In this document: positions 21,224 to 22,418 of the stretch, piece by piece
Layout of the letters: the number at the start of each line of letters is the position of its first letter
Numbering within the stretch: the stretch's first letter is position 1
Assembly: GCA_033791105.1 (NCBI GenBank)
Contig: JASJHI010000346.1
Span: forward strand, 1 to 22,418
Direction: 5' to 3'
DNA: 22,418 nucleotides
Source of the DNA: JASJHI01 sp033791105
GTDB taxonomy: Bacteria > Actinomycetota > Acidimicrobiia > Acidimicrobiales > Ilumatobacteraceae
Notes under the pieces: generated by a model
What the model saw: the letters and a program-made list of their open reading frames with translations, nothing else
What the model was told of the DNA's origin: nothing
The model's database searches: none
Position numbers and translations under genes: made by a program

Positions 21224-22418
21224 CTACACGTCGAGATTGGGCGATCGGCCGGGTGACTTCGAATCGGGCGGATGGGAATCGAGGAGCCGGCGGGCGGCGA
21301 TCCTGTCGATCTTGCCGGTGCCAGTGCGCGGTAGCGAATCGACCATCCGCACTTCGGCCGCCACAGCGTAGCGCGGCACGCGGGCGCGGAGATCGTCCAG
21401 CAGCTGTGACGAGAGCGCGGCGACCGTGTTGGTGTCGACCGCCGCACTCGGAGGGTCGATGACGACGAGGGCGATCAATCGGTCCTCGTCGTCGGTGTCG
21501 TCGAGGACCACGGTCGCCGCTCGCACGCCGGCGCTGTCGCCCAGCGCACCGTCGATCGCCTCCAGCTCGATGCGGTGGCCGCGGAGCTTGATCTGGTTGT
21601 CGACCCGACCGAGGAAGTCGATGTCGCCGTCATCACGCTCGACCGCGAGGTCGCCGGTGCGATACCAGCGCTCGATCACTCCGGTGTCCGTTCGCCGTTC
21701 GAAGATCGCGGCCGCCGTGAGGTCGGCGCGGTTCCAGTAGCCGGTCATCATCGTCGGTGTCCGGACCAGCAGCACGCCCGGGTCGCCCTGCGGAACGGGG
21801 ACGGCGGGATGGTGCTCTTCGACGAGCTCGATCGTCGCGCCGGGCCACGCACGCCCGATCGGTACGGCCTGATCATCTGCAGGAGGGGCCGAGAGGTTGC
21901 GGATCGTGCACTGGTTGACCTCGGCCGGTCCGTAGACGTTCGAGAACTGCGCTCCGGGCAACTGGCGCATGAGCGCCGCCAACTGCCTCGGCGGGAACAC
22001 CTCGCCGCCGAAGAGTACCCATCGGAGGGAGGACAGATCGCGCTCGTCGAGCACACCGCGCGTGGACAGCTGGGTGAGCAGGTAGGGCACCGAATACCAC
22101 ACCGTGACCCGCTCGCGTTCGACCAGCTCGCTCAGGCTGGCGGGGAAGCCGAGATACGGCTCCGGGACGACCACCACGGCTGCGCCGACGAGGGCCGCCG
22201 CGTAGAGCTCGAATGTCGATTGGTCGAAGTGGAGGGCTGCGACGTTCGCCAGGCGATCGTTCTGGGAGAGCCCGTACACCTGGGACGCGGTGCGGGCGTA
22301 CGAGAGTCCGCTGCGGTGACTGTGCACGATGCCCTTGGGCCGCCCCGTCGAACCCGACGTGTAGATGATGTAGGCAGGTGCGTCGGGGTCGACCATCCGG
22401 AGACCGCAGTCGGCCGTG
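21224..22418 (-). CDS. Stand-alone adenylation enzyme (AMP-dependent ligase), 5' end outside window
   Basis: About 398 C-terminal residues are seen; the frame is open to the window edge. Core motifs are intact: YTSGSTGRPKG (A3), FDQSTFELYAA (A4 region), NVYGPAEVNQCT (A5), YRTGDL (A7), GRVDNQIKLRGHRIE (A8) and the catalytic Lys in RTGTGKIDR (A10). No condensation or carrier domain is attached, and the C-terminus ends soon after A10, so this is a didomain-free amino acid or carboxylic acid activating enzyme. It is 21 bases upstream of the free carrier protein and almost certainly charges it. The pocket residues (about D-Q-F-Y-L-G-V-Q-C by eye) match no code I can name with confidence. YGPAEVNQ-type enzymes often activate starter units or amino acids for transfer in trans. 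Confidence 0.92.
   Translation of the reverse strand, partial: TADCGLRMVDPDAPAYIIYTSGSTGRPKGIVHSHRSGLSYARTASQVYGLSQNDRLANVAALHFDQSTFELYAAALVGAAVVVVPEPYLGFPASLSELVERERVTVWYSVPYLLTQLSTRGVLDERDLSSLRWVLFGGEVFPPRQLAALMRQLPGAQFSNVYGPAEVNQCTIRNLSAPPADDQAVPIGRAWPGATIELVEEHHPAVPVPQGDPGVLLVRTPTMMTGYWNRADLTAAAIFERRTDTGVIERWYRTGDLAVERDDGDIDFLGRVDNQIKLRGHRIELEAIDGALGDSAGVRAATVVLDDTDDEDRLIALVVIDPPSAAVDTNTVAALSSQLLDDLRARVPRYAVAAEVRMVDSLPRTGTGKIDRIAARRLLDSHPPDSKSPGRSPNLDV

Noticed and set aside
1..22418. CRISPR arrays, insertion sequences or rRNA
   Set aside because: No regularly spaced repeats, transposase motifs or rRNA signatures were seen on either strand.

Overview
The window is high-GC DNA (roughly two-thirds G+C by eye) from an actinobacterium. 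The actinobacterial-style codon use, the GTG starts and the gene families fit a marine or freshwater Acidimicrobiia-like organism, but no gene here fixes the taxonomy. There is no rRNA, CRISPR array or intact insertion sequence.

Left part (1-7.5 kb). A DUF1295 membrane enzyme on the minus strand is followed by a tRNA-Thr(TGT). A tyrosine integrase starts just past the tRNA 3' end and is translationally coupled to a NYN-domain protein, which is the usual layout for an island integrated at a tRNA. Next come a run of hairpins, a short-chain dehydrogenase, a GH36 alpha-galactosidase fragment cut at its 5' end and interrupted by a stop, and a complete acyltransferase-3/SGNH protein.

Right part (7.5 kb to the end, nearly all minus strand) is a nonribosomal peptide cluster. 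In transcription order it holds a stand-alone adenylation enzyme (its 5' end lies outside the window), a free carrier protein, a crippled condensation-domain remnant, a stand-alone thioesterase-like hydrolase, a JmjC/cupin oxygenase with a membrane segment, an ornithine cyclodeaminase-family enzyme, a HupE/UreJ-type membrane protein, and a large NRPS: C-A1-PCP-C-A2-PCP-TE. A TylF-like methyltransferase lies on the plus strand, divergent from the oxygenase gene.

The most unusual feature is in the first NRPS module. A PP-loop ATP-pyrophosphatase domain of about 330 residues, with a four-cysteine metal-site motif and the SGGKDS loop, is inserted in frame in the C-terminal subdomain of A1, between core motifs A8 and A9/A10. 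A1 reads by eye as an asparagine-type specificity code. PP-loop enzymes activate a carbonyl oxygen with ATP for replacement by ammonia or sulfur, so the module may alter its own substrate or the growing chain. I know of no characterised A domain interrupted by this kind of domain.

The cluster also shows several lesions. A2 carries two in-frame stop codons 9 bases apart. The methyltransferase has a frameshift consistent with a loss of about 10 bases. The second condensation domain has lost about 95 residues in frame and then decays. The NRPS thioesterase has Lys where the nucleophilic Ser should be. Either the cluster is eroding, or some of these are sequence errors, or parts work as split or trans-acting enzymes; raw reads would separate these.
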